Shown: positions 9,831 through 21,133 of the stretch, one piece after another
Numbering within the stretch: the first letter of the stretch is position 1
Layout: every line of letters begins with the position of its first letter
Source: Yarrowia lipolytica
Lineage: Eukaryota > Ascomycota > Dipodascomycetes > Dipodascales
DNA length: 64,000 bases
Assembly: GCF_001761485.1 (NCBI RefSeq)
Contig: NC_090773.1
Location: forward strand, 3,162,001 to 3,226,000
Direction of reading: 5' to 3'
Program-made: the position numbers and the translations under genes
The notes under the pieces: model-generated
Database searches by the model: none
What the model was told of the DNA's origin: nothing
What the model saw: the letters and a program-made list of their open reading frames with translations, nothing else

Positions 9831-12800
9831 ATGCGCAACTTTCGACTGTTGTCTCCGTTCGTGGGCACCAAGGTGCCGCCGTTTCGCGACGATAGCGAGC
9901 GGGAGGACTTTCCCGAGGAAAAGGCCGGGTGGTACTCCAAGGCGACCTGGTCGTGGCTCAATCCGTTGATGAAGGTGAGTGTGGAACGGGGAGGGAACGG
10001 GGAGGGGAACGGGGAGGGGGAGTTATTTTTTTGGCGCTTTTGGCGTTTTGGAGGGTTGGGGGGTTGGAGGGTTGGAGATTTGGACGGACAGAGGTTGGCA
10101 TTGGTGATATGGTGGTGGCTCAGAAGACCGGTGGCAAAGAGCGGTGGGGCATTCTGGATGAAGAGTGATGGCATTATGGAAGAAGAGTGATGGGAATTTC
10201 CTGCTCCGTTCACTACTGGTGGCAAGTGGTGGGGAGAGATGCAGAGTCTGATGTGGGTCTGGATCAGTTCTGCGGTTCTGCGGTTCTGCGGTTCTGTGGT
10301 TCTGTGGTTCTGTGGTTCTGTGTTAATTCCAACTTCACCTGTTATGAATCAGGGTTTCAGATTTTGGGCTGTCACATGACCACTCTGGATTTTCCGCCTG
10401 CCAGTTCTGCCACTGCCAGTTCTGCCACTGCCCATAGCTCCGCAACTCGCTCCGTCTGCTGGTCATGTGTCTGAAGTCTCCAACGTGAACCGTCTGGTTT
10501 CAATCTCGCCATCAGCTTATCAGTGATATTGCCGTCTTTCTGATTGCAGACATTAGCTGATAAGTACTTGGACATTTAGTTCACTCCCTCAAATCTGCTC
10601 GCCAACTAATCGCGATCTCAAGTTCTCGCTAACCCAGGTCGGATATCTTCGCCCCGTTAACCAAGAAGATCTGTGGAATATTACCGGCTCCTACCGAGCC
10701 GAGGAGATGACCGACAAGTTCCAGGCAAACCTCGAGCGCATCGTGGCAAAACACGTGGAAAAATACAAGGCCAAGCAGCGCAAAAGCAACCCCGCTTTTG
10801 ACGAGTCGGCGTTTGTCTTCGACCCCAACGACCCCGACCAGGTGCCCAAGTACGCCATCATTCTCGCGCTCCTTGCCACCTTCCGGTTCCGCTTCTGGTG
10901 GTCGGCCATCTGCAAAATCATCTTTGACTGCGCCCAGACCCTCAACCCGCTGGTGTCCCGACAACTCATCAAGTTTGTGGGCGACAGATACACCCACGCG
11001 CCGCCGAGCATTGGCAGAGGCGTGGGGCTTGCCATCGGCGTCACCCTCATGATCGCCGTGGCGTCCTACTTCATGAACATGATGCTCTACTACTCGATGA
11101 TGATGGGCGCCCAGTGCCGAGCAGTGCTGTCCCACTCCATCTACAAAAAATCACTCAATCTCAGCGCAAAGTCGCGACTCAAGTACACTAACGGCCAGAT
11201 CACCAACCTGCTGGGCACTGACTGTCACAAGGTGGATTTCTGCCTCGGCTTCTTCCACTTTTCTTGGACCTTTCCCGTCTCCATGGCCATTGCCATTGTC
11301 ATTCTCATTGTCAATCTGGGCCCCGCGGCGCTGGTAGGAATCGCCGTCATCATCATCTGCATTCTGGCGGTGGCTCGAATCTCTCGAACAATAATGAAAC
11401 AACGACGAATCGTCACTGCGCTCACTGACAGACGTATTTCCATGATGAAGGAAATTCTCCAGAGTATGCGAGTCATCAAGTTCTACGCTTGGGAGTTGCC
11501 GTACAAGGACCGAGTCATGGAGATTCGAAAGGAGGAGCTCAAGGGCGTGAAAAAGCTGCTGGTGATTCGAAACGCCCTCAACGCTATTTTCGTCGGTGTC
11601 CCCACCATCGCCTCCATGCTATCGTTTGTGGTCATGTACAAAACGGGTCGGGACCTCGACGCCGCCAAGGTCTTTTCGTCGCTGTCGCTGTTCAACCTGC
11701 TGCGAATGCCACTCATGCTTCTGCCGCTGTCGACTTCGACGTCGATTGACGCGTTTGTGGCACTCAAGCGAATCCAGGGGTTTCTGTTTGCTGGCGAGCA
11801 GGTTAATTACGTTATCACGGACCCTGAAATTGGAGAGAAGGGCGATGCCATTGTCGTTGATCAAGCGAGTTTCATTTGGAAGGATGAGACCGAGGAAGGG
11901 GGCGAGGGCGAGGAGGGTGAGGGAAGCGAGGGCGTCGGCGCCAAGGGGGCCAAGACAACGGTCATCGACGCCAAGACCGGCGCCATCGCCAAGGCCGACG
12001 CCAAGACCTTGGCGGGCATTCCAGACGCAATCTCCCAGGACTCTACCTCCGACGCCGCCTCCGACGCCTCCTCCAGCTCCTCTTCCGTCCCCCAATTCGT
12101 CGGGCTTAACGACATTTCGCTCACCGTCAAGTCCGGTGAATTCATTGTCATCACCGGCGCCGTAGGCACTGGCAAATCGTCGCTGCTTTCCGCCATTGCG
12201 GGCCTCATGGTCAAAACCGCCGGCTCCGTCACCGTTGCCGGAGAAATGATCTTTTCGCCTTCGCCTTGGGTCCACAACGCCACCATTAGAGACAACATTC
12301 TGTTTGGACAGCCGTTCGACCAGGCGCTCTACTCCAAGGTGATCCACGCGTGTGCTCTGGAACGCGATTTTGAAATCCTGCCTGGAGGAGATGCCACCGA
12401 GGTGGGAGAGCGAGGTATCACGCTTTCCGGCGGCCAAAAGGCACGTATCTCGCTGGCCACCATGGCGTACCGAAACCCGTCCATCATTCTGCTGGATGAC
12501 GTTCTGTCCGCTGTCGACAGTCACGTGGGCAAACACATCATGGAAAACTGCATTCTAGGCCACATGGGCGGACACACGCGGCTGCTGGCAACTCACCAAC
12601 TTGGCTTGATCGACCAGGCGGACCGAATCATCTTTCTCGACGGCTCGGGCGCCATCCGTGTGGGGTCACGTGACGAGCTGATGCGGAGCGAGCCCGGCTT
12701 CGCTCATCTTATGGAGTTTGGTTCCAAGCAGGAGGAGGAGGAGGAGGAGCTGGCGCCCTATGATATGGAGGCAGAAGAGGTGGTGGTGGAGGGAGCCACG

Positions 12801-14843
12801 TTGGACGCTCCACGTGACCTTAAGGTGCTGGAGGAGCAGGCCGAGACCAAGCGACGTCACTCCATCGACCGGATCAGTGACTCGTCCGAGTCGGTGCTCG
12901 ACGAGTTGGTCAGGGCGGCCACCAACACCTCGCTGCAAGAGAAGGACGCTAAAACCACCGTTGCCACTGTGGCGCAAGTGGATGAGGACAAGGCCAAAGA
13001 CGGCAAGCTGATTGCCGCCGAGGGCCGCTCCGTCAAGGCCGTGCCTCTAAAGGTCTACCTTACCTACATTAAGTATGGCGGAGGCATGATTGGGTATGCT
13101 GTGCTGCCCATTTTTCTGACGCTGCTGGTTGTCTCGGTCTTCGTCATGCTCTTCACCAACGTGTGGCTCTCGTACTGGACCGAGGACAAGTGGCCGCAGT
13201 ATGGCGACGGGCTGTACATCGGCATTTTCGTCATGTTTGGCTTCCTCACGTGCATTCTCTTTTTTGCCTGTTTTTACACGCTCACGACCATCGGCAACAA
13301 CGCCACCGCAAAAATGCACATTGAGGCCGTGGACGGAATTCTGCACGCTCCCATGTCCTTTTTTGACACTACTCCCCTGGGTCGAATCATGAACCGATTC
13401 AGTAAAGACACCGACACCATGGACAACGAGATAAGTGATCAGACGCGACTGTTTCTGCTGACACTGAGTCAGATCATCGGTATCATGATTCTGTGCATCA
13501 TCTACCTGCCGTGGTTCGCTATCGCCGTGGGGCCCTTGCTGTTCATCTACCACTGCATCTCCTCGTACTACAGAAGTACGGCACGAGAGGTGAAACGGCT
13601 GGACTCCATCAACCGAAGTCACGTCTTCTCACACATGCAGGAGTCGCTCACCGGAGTCTTCAACATTGCTGCCTACGGCAACAAGACCACGTTTGTCAAG
13701 AAGAATGAGTGGGCCATCGACAACATGAACGCGGCGTACTTTCTGACGATTGCCAACCAGCGCTGGCTGGCCTTCCGCGTCGATCTAGTTGGCTTCTCGC
13801 TCTGTTTTGTCATTGCCATGCTCTCTGTCACTGGCCAGTTCAGTATCAGTCCGTCTGCCGCCGGCCTGGTGCTGTCGTACATTCTGCAAATCGTCGGAAT
13901 GATGACGCTGATGGTCAGAGAGAGCGCACAGGTGGAAAACAACATGAACACCGTTGAGAGAGTCTTTCAGTACTCCTACGACGTGCCCTCAGAGGCACCA
14001 AGCCACATCCCCGACACGGCGCCGCCTCCCGAGTGGCCCACTGGCGGTGGAATCGAATTCCAGGATGTGAGCATGTCGTATCGACCAGGTCTTCCCCTGG
14101 TGCTCAAGGACATTTCCGTCAACGTTCTTCCTGGCGAGCACGTCGGTATCTGTGGCCGAACTGGAGCGGGCAAGTCGTCCATCATGAATGCCCTGTACCG
14201 GCTGTCGGAGCTGTCCCAGGGAACAGTCACCATTGATGGCGTTGACATATCGACCATCGGCTTGAACGACCTGCGGTCAAAGCTTTCAATCATCCCCCAG
14301 GACCCCGTTCTGTTCAACGGAACAATCCGCTCCAACATTGACCCGTTCGGCCAGCGAGACGACGCGGCGCTGTGGGACGCTCTGCGACGGTCGTGGCTCG
14401 TCGAGGAGGCCGATCTGGGCAAACTCAAGAGTGGAGCCACAGACTCGAACCACGTCAAGTTCCATCTGGACACCCAGGTGGACGAGGACGGCTCCAACTT
14501 TTCGCTTGGAGAACGGCAATTGCTGGCGCTGGCTAGAGCTCTAGTTCGCATGTCTCGAATCCTTATTCTCGACGAAGCCACCAGTTCGGTCGATTATGAG
14601 ACAGACTCCAAGATCCAGTCCACCATTGTTCAAGAGTTTGCCCAATGTACGATTCTGTGCATTGCTCATCGGCTGAGAACCATCCTGAACTATGACAAGA
14701 TCATGGTTCTTGACGCTGGCAGAATTGTCGAGTACGACACTCCGTATCGGCTGTACGTCAAGGAGGGAGGAGTGTTTAGGGGAATGTGCCTGCAGAGTGG
14801 CATCACTGACGAGGATTTTCCCGAGGAGAAGAGGGTAGTGTAG
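9831..14843 (+). CDS. YOR1: ABC transporter, ABCC/MRP family, YOR1-like (two exons)
   Basis: Exon 1 is 9831-9974 (48 codons) and exon 2 is 10638-14843, giving 1449 aa; S. cerevisiae Yor1 is of similar size. The splice joins WSWLNPLMK to VGYLRPVNQEDLW, an entry motif typical of Yor1-type proteins. NBD1 has Walker A GAVGTGKSS (about residue 554), signature LSGGQKARIS and Walker B IILLDD (about 665). NBD2 has Walker A GRTGAGKSS (about 1220), signature SLGERQ and Walker B ILILDE. Each NBD follows a block of hydrophobic segments. A charged Ala/Asp/Ser-rich insert (about residues 470-535) precedes the NBD1 core. The family exports organic anions and drugs such as oligomycin across the plasma membrane. 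ATG 9831 is preferred because the TATA-like box at 9668 lies between it and the upstream in-frame ATG 9648. Confidence 0.93.
9975..10637 (+). other. Intron of the YOR1-like gene (663 bp)
   Basis: The donor is AAG|GTGAGT at 9975. The acceptor is CTAACCCAG ending at 10637, with the branch-site motif directly before the CAG, which is the compact arrangement characteristic of Yarrowia. Splicing is phase 0 and restores a continuous ABC-transporter reading frame. The intron carries G-rich and TTCTG-type short repeats. Confidence 0.9.
10263..10322. repeat. 8-bp minisatellite inside the YOR1-like intron
   Basis: About six tandem copies of GGTTCTGY-type octamers (three with CGGTTCTG, then TGGTTCTG variants). 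It lies wholly in the intron. A second short repeat of CCAGTTCTGCCACTG type follows near 10400-10430. Confidence 0.8.
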
Positions 14844-15482
14844 CACTTGGGGGGTACGACGAGAGTGCGTCTTGTTGGACCACAAGTGTTGCATGGAGTT
14901 ACTCATGTAATTGAGTCTTAATTTTATAGCATAATGCATTGTTTTGATTGATTGGAGAGTGTTGATTTCCAGGTATCGGTCTTGAACTGTGCATGGGTTT
15001 GGGCAGAACAGCTTCATAGGGAATAGTAGCCGATACTCCTCACACGAATTCACCAACAGTCCCTGTAAAGGGTCCGGATCTCGCATGATTATGACCTTTG
15101 ATCACTGATGGGTGAACATTGTATCCAGCAATTCATTTTCGGATACAGTCGCTTGTCTTATGGCTGTGTGTAGAAAGACACAGTGAGCACATAACAGACC
15201 GGAAGAGCCCTGGAGTGAGGACTGGGAAATCGCCGTTTAAGCCATGGCCTGAGACGGAAGAGGAGTATCTCTGAGCAAGACTAGACACAGTCGAACCGGA
15301 GGCAGTTGTAGCTGAATGAGACCTTTAGAGACATATCTGACTTGAAGGCAATCATCTATTAGTCCCCACAAAGGGTTTATCTGATAGTCTCCAACCAGTC
15401 TAGAAGGAAACAGACAGCATCCCTGAGGCCAGCAGAGACGATAATAGGGACAAGTCCGGGGTGTTGCAATAAAACCGTCCAC

Positions 15483-15589
15483 CGGGTTGAAACACTCTAG
15501 TGCGGTTGAAACACTCCAGTCCGGTTGAAACTCCAGTCCGGTTGAAACTCCAGTCCGGTTGAAACTCCAGTCCGGTTGAAACACTCAAG
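15483..15589. repeat. Minisatellite, 17-19 bp units
   Basis: About six copies built on TCCGGTTGAAACTCCAG, some with an extra AC after GAAAC (19-bp form). Outer copies carry point changes; the inner ones are nearly identical. Confidence 0.85.
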
Positions 15590-16140
15590 TCCTGACAAAT
15601 CTCGCATCTCATGGTACCAGGCAAGATGGAACAGACAGTATCACCCGAGTACGCGCGACAATTATACTACCGGGTAAAGTCCTTTACCCTCGAGATGAAG
15701 CGACCCCTGTGAGTTCCAGGTATACGTCTACAATCACAAGGACATCCAAACCAGTAAGAAGTACAGTAGGTTGGTTTCATTTCATCAACATGAAACAACC
15801 TCCCTACAAATCAACTACCCATTTAAGATCTTGAACACTCGAATCAAGCACTTGGACAGACACCACGTTCTGCCAACGTCAGCACATGGCCGTCCGTCGA
15901 CACTTGAAGTCAGCGTGCTAGAAGTTATCTCCACAAGTTATCTCCAGCATAGCCCTGATCATTCTAAAAAAAATGATCTGAACTGGAGCCTTCTCCACTC
16001 CCTCAGGCATCTACCAACGCACCGGGCTCGGTGAAATGGGGAAAAGAGGAAAAAGGCAGTGAAGGTGGTTGGGGGTTACATTGGGTGCTGATCTGCTGGA
16101 CTTTGTTGGAGTTACTGGGCAGCTGGAATACTGGAAGACT

Positions 16141-16193
16141 GGACTCGCCGGACTTTCTGGACTCGCCGGACTTTCTGGACTCGCCGGACTCAT
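16141..16193. repeat. Minisatellite, 18-bp unit, about three copies
   Basis: Tandem units of GGACTCGCCGGACTTTCT; the last copy is truncated and diverges at CATCTACAG. Confidence 0.85.
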
Positions 16194-18815
16194 CTACAGA
16201 ACCTTTGGACTCCTTTAACCCTTTGGCCCTTGGGGTTATCGGTGAGGGTCGATGAGAAGAACCGAAAGTAAATGAGAAGGTCGGGGGACGCAAAAGATCC
16301 GCAACTAGATTTTTTTTGGCCTTTCAAGCCCATTATGACATCAGACTGCTCTATGACTACTGTATATACTCTACAACACCTCGGACATTCCCTCTCGGCA
16401 AGAATACTTCCAGTACTTGTACAAAGAAAACACGTACGAGTAGTTGAGAGCACAGTTTGAACCGTACGGCTGTGATCAATCGCCTGACTGAAGGGAGGAG
16501 GTCTAGAGACGAGGCTAAAGGAGCGATTGCCGAAAGAGAGAAGCCAATTTGGAGAGGCAAAGCGGAAAGAATCGTGGTCAAGAAACAGCTCCTCGTTCCA
16601 CGTGGTCACGTTTGATCACGTGACATCCTGGCCATGGGTTGTATTCGTTATCGTATTCGTTAACTCGTTTGGTTCAGACTGGCAACGTTCCGAGCTGAGT
16701 TGAACCAGCACATGGTCAGTCGCAACTTCACGGATAAGCCAGTGAATCGACAAGTTCAACAGATAACGCCAAGTCAAATGCAATCACTTCCAGCCGATTC
16801 AGCTGATCTATTAGTGCCCTCAGAGGCCATCACTCACCAACTACTCTTCTCGGCAAATAGACCCGAGAGGTCAGCGAAAGCCACCAATTCAGCTTCGGAG
16901 ATGAGCAAGGATTGTTAGGATAGGTCTGAGGGTTGGGGCAAGAGACCTGAGTACCAGCCGGGTTTGGGCTCTGCAACGACTGAGCAGGGTACACAGGGTT
17001 GGGGTAGACTAGTGGCCCAGGGCTGGAGAAGCAGGGCAATGGATGGCTTCCTGGGGTGGCTACGCGGCCTTTGTGCCTCGTCAGATGAGCACCTCCTAAT
17101 AAAAAACAAAGGCTTGACCTCAATAGATCGTGACAACGTCAACTGGACAATGCAGACTTGGACCTTTTGGACTGTGTCCCACTCTCAGTTTCGGCTGCCT
17201 GGGTCTTGGACACAACCCAACCTGGTCAAGGCCGACTCTCGACACGTCCTTCTGTGGTCCACACGCATTACACTTCCCTTGGTTGTGTTCGTAGTATAAG
17301 GTATTCCTTTAACTTTTTATATCCATTTATCAATGATTTCTTCGAGTTGGAGACGGTACGGAGTCTGCGGCATAGTATCGTGTGTCCGTGTTGGACTGTG
17401 AAGCGAGATAGTCATGGTGCGTGTTTGATCTAAGGCAGGTGGTGGGAAGTTCGAGGTGGAAGACAGGATGAAGAATACTGATGGTCGTTAGTCGGTTCAG
17501 CCCCAACTTTGTAGCTGAAAACTGCTGAACTGCGCTATCGTTTGAGCCCGATGGAGCACTTCCAGGTCTGTTTTTTTTTGGACTATCTGCATAAAGCCCT
17601 ACATGAGTCATTCAGAACGCATTTTAGAGTGATTATAATTGAATATCCATGTAGCCCTAGTATTTCTGATCCCTTACGGGCCACTGATATCTCTCTACGA
17701 CTTGGTATGCTCGCAATTATTCAAAGTTCTGTCTCCCCTGCACTTCTATGTACGATTATGCATGGTGTGCATGATGATAATGCACCTTAAATGCACATTT
17801 TTGAAACCTCCTGCAACAATCTCGCCACATTTTTCTTCTCTCGCTAGATAGCCATCTGGTCGTCTGAAAAATGGCACCGATCGAAAGCTCTCGCTTCAAA
17901 TGGTCGCTGGCTGACCTCATTTCTGTTCTCTAGACTCCCGTTGACTATCGAGGTGAATGGGTGGAGTGCTTGTTGGTGCATCCCTGGTATATGTTGACGT
18001 GGCTATGCACGGTTCCAATCTACCACTATGCAGTGCAAGGTGACAGGTCGGATGCAGTGTATAGATAGGTCTCATTCGGTCATCCGTTTCTCAAAAACTC
18101 TTCCTCTTACAAATCTCAAAAACTCTTGCGCTCACAAATCACATTCTGTCAGAAAATCAGCACAACCGCAAAATTCAACAGCTAAACACACCAAAAAAAC
18201 AGCCAGCGATGGCAGCGACAACGCCAACCCCATAGCATATTCCATGACTGACCAGATAGGAGTATTATTACATCTTTGATGATCACCACATGGTCACCTC
18301 GTAGTCGCTGTGAAGACTTTAAAGGACACAACAGGCGCTGTGAAGAATGCAACAGGCGTGGTGCATGACAACATTCTGTAATATCTCTCCCACCGTCATC
18401 CCAACTCTGTTTAATTGCATGCGACCAGTCTCATCTCCCACTTGCTGACCTAATCGACCCTGTTGAACCACACCGCTATCACTTCTACCACTCCACCCAA
18501 AAACTACGTACCATCGCCTCGAGCCAGTTTCGGTGTGGTTGTGTTTGAGGGTGTGCAGGAGGAAAGGTTAGTCTAGTGATGTCTGCTACTCTGTCCTGAC
18601 CCGTTTGGCGCTACCTGTGTTTTCTGGCATTATGGGATCGCTGTTCGTTTCGTCGCGCTCTACGGCAATTGGCACTGGAAATGACAGAGCCAGTGCTGCT
18701 ACAAGTGCTGCTACCCTCACTCGTGCAAAACGTCTATTGTCTATGTGTGAGTCCTCTGAGGCTTCTCCTGGAAGTCTCCATGATTCATTTCCCGCTACCT
18801 CTCCGTGGCTACTCT

Positions 18816-20210
18816 CTAAACAAAGCCCGAGTTCTTCTTGCGCTTCGCAGATGCAAAAATGTTGTCAATATCGGCCATCTTTCGCTGCCCCTTGCCAGTC
18901 TTCACCACGGGCTTTGTCACCTTGCCAGCAGCCTTTGGTGTTCCCATGGCGACGGATTTCGGGCCAGACGCCGACTTCGACTTGGACGCCTGCGGCGTCA
19001 GACGCTGATACATGAGCATGTACGCATCCTCCTCCTTGAGCGCCTTTTTCTCCGACAGCGGCTCAATGAGATCGTCATCATAGGTGGCCCACTTGCCGTT
19101 GGGCTGTCTCACGTGAGCAATATAATGGCCCGAGCCGGTTGTTCGGCCACAGTGGGCAATGACACCAATGAGCTTGTACGGCACCACACCGGCCCGCTGC
19201 TTGTCCCGTGAGTAGTGGCCCAGATCGAGGTCGGCCGGGTAATCCAACGGCGCGCCCATCTTGCGGGGCTGGTCGTTGACAAACTTGAACCGTTTCACGT
19301 GGACCACGAGGTGTTCCGGGAACTCGTGGATTCGCGAGGTTTTCTTGGCGCTGGTTGTCTTTTGGCACTCGTCGCACTTGTATCCGTCCTTCTTCTGGAT
19401 CTGCTCCTCCTCAAAGAACCGAGTGATGCATCGTTTGAGAGAGATTCGTCCCTCGGGTTTCTTCTCATCCAGGTTGACCGAGAGGTCGTAAAAGTCCTGC
19501 TTGGTCACGGACTCGTTGCCACAGCCTCCACAAACTACCACCTGCTCCAGGTTGCCTCCAAACATATCGTAAATGACGGAGCTGTTGAGCTTCTCGCCTT
19601 TGGGGGTGGAGTCTTCCTGCAGCCGGCTCATGAGCGACATGAAGTACTCGTGAGCATCTTCCTGGTTCCATTCGGACATCATGCAGTTGATGTCGTCGAG
19701 TCGGCCGATGAGTTGGCGAGGGAAGATGTTCTTCTTACCGCCAAACAGCTTGCCGTAAAGCTGGGCAAACACCTGAGTCACGGACCCCGGGTACTTTTTG
19801 GCCAGCAGAATATCAGCGAGGTAGTTGCTCATGGCGGGCATGTGCATGAGCAGCTGCACCGCCGAGTTCATGTAGCACGTGACTCCCTGGTTGATGAGAC
19901 CAGCCGGCGAGGGAGTACCCTTCTTCCACGCCTTTTGAATCTTGCTGGGTGAGCGCGATCCAGGATCCAATGTGGCGCTCAGAGGGATGAAGTTGGTCGG
20001 AGTGGCGGCGGACAACGTTGTTCCAGGGCTTGTGTCCTCCTCTTCTCTTTGCTTGGGCTTGATGAGAATGTATGACGCGGGTTTGATAGCGACTGGCTCC
20101 GGGTTTTTGGCACGCACAAAGCTGATTGGCTTGTCTTTGATCTGAGTCAGCAGTCGGTGCTGTTGGAACGGGTTCCCGCCTCCATTTTGGCGTTTCATCA
20201 CGGAGGTCAT
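18816..20210 (-). CDS. UBP10: Ubiquitin carboxyl-terminal hydrolase, Ubp10-like
   Basis: 464 aa, C19 (USP) cysteine protease that removes ubiquitin from proteins. The Cys box is GLINQGVTCYMNSAVQLL with catalytic Cys112. The His box is GSGHYIAHVRQ with His362, and YDDD near 377-380 supplies the acidic residue. A zinc ribbon is formed by CxxC pairs at 227/230 and 279/282. The stretch RLDDINCMMSEWNQEDAHEY (170-189) is very close to my memory of S. cerevisiae Ubp10/Dot4, a nuclear and nucleolar enzyme that acts on histone H2B and PCNA and affects silencing and rRNA synthesis. The basic tail with KRKK near the C-terminus fits nuclear or nucleolar location. The protein is much shorter than yeast Ubp10, mainly because it lacks the long acidic N-terminus. 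No intron is needed. Confidence 0.92.
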   Translation of the reverse strand: MTSVMKRQNGGGNPFQQHRLLTQIKDKPISFVRAKNPEPVAIKPASYILIKPKQREEEDTSPGTTLSAATPTNFIPLSATLDPGSRSPSKIQKAWKKGTPSPAGLINQGVTCYMNSAVQLLMHMPAMSNYLADILLAKKYPGSVTQVFAQLYGKLFGGKKNIFPRQLIGRLDDINCMMSEWNQEDAHEYFMSLMSRLQEDSTPKGEKLNSSVIYDMFGGNLEQVVVCGGCGNESVTKQDFYDLSVNLDEKKPEGRISLKRCITRFFEEEQIQKKDGYKCDECQKTTSAKKTSRIHEFPEHLVVHVKRFKFVNDQPRKMGAPLDYPADLDLGHYSRDKQRAGVVPYKLIGVIAHCGRTTGSGHYIAHVRQPNGKWATYDDDLIEPLSEKKALKEEDAYMLMYQRLTPQASKSKSASGPKSVAMGTPKAAGKVTKPVVKTGKGQRKMADIDNIFASAKRKKNSGFV

Positions 20211-21133
20211 GGAGTTTGGAGTTGGAGCCTGGTGTCATATGCATGATGGAAATATTTTTAAAGTTTCACTATGGTAAACTTTATTGAGTTGAGGATAGGG
20301 TGGTAGCACAAGATGTTCATGGTGGGTGGATTATGTAATGCGGTCAACTGTCGGAATACATTGCTTTACTTTAGATGATGACTACCATTTTGATTACGTA
20401 AACAGTAAGACAGGTTGAGTTGCAGGTGCTTGTGGATAGTTTCGTGCTGACATGATGGATATATTTGCGGAGTCAGCAGATATTGTGTTGCTGTATGTAC
20501 TTTACCCTGATTGTTTTATTAATATTGTCATCCCTGTCAGTGATTGGGTCACTCTAACTGACATGTTTGCTTACTAATCATTCCGACGTGCCCATTTTGG
20601 TATTGACCGTAAAGTCACGTGACTTTTGGAGATAATACTAAAGCGCCGCCCACCACGTCCAAACTTAATGTTATTTATGGTTTATCACGTGATTTATCAT
20701 GTGATGGGAGAGAACCCAGCGTGCCCAAACACCACAAGTAATATATATTGTTGGAATCCTCTCAACCAGGGTTACGCAATGGTTAGGTCGGTTTTATTCG
20801 TTAGTCTCACAGAATCACAATGTATCTTAAACAACAGACTTGAGATGAGGAATTGATTAGTAAGAGAAATCACAGACTGTAGCCATAATCGAAGCAGAGA
20901 GCTGTATTCCCCATAATCTGTGTGATCACGTGACCGAATTTTTGAGTTCGATCGGGCAAAGATTCAGATTCTCAGTTGAGTTGGCTAAGGGTGGAGGAGT
21001 GGGGATATCAACTCGGCAAGTTCAAAGTCGTATTCTTCGCGTCATTTCCCATCACGTGAGTGTGTAGTACCCACTTCCATCGTGACTACATCTGACTACA
21101 TGCACAAATCAAATCTGTGTATCATTTTTCTAG
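20211..21133. other. Intergenic region with four CACGTG motifs
   Basis: It lies upstream of the UBP10-like gene and downstream of the VNX1-like gene. CACGTG occurs at 20616, 20686, 20927 and 21053. I see no gene. Confidence 0.65.

Larger units (their letters stand above)
14844..18815. other. Intergenic region, no gene recognised
   Basis: The 4 kb between the convergent YOR1-like and UBP10-like genes. It contains minisatellites at 15483-15589 and 16141-16193, and a segment at 17343-17390 that recurs near 34831. It is poor in CACGTG (only 16599 and 16617), consistent with a region that holds terminators and no promoter. The longer open frames here have no recognisable domain and no gene-like codon use. 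Confidence 0.6.
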
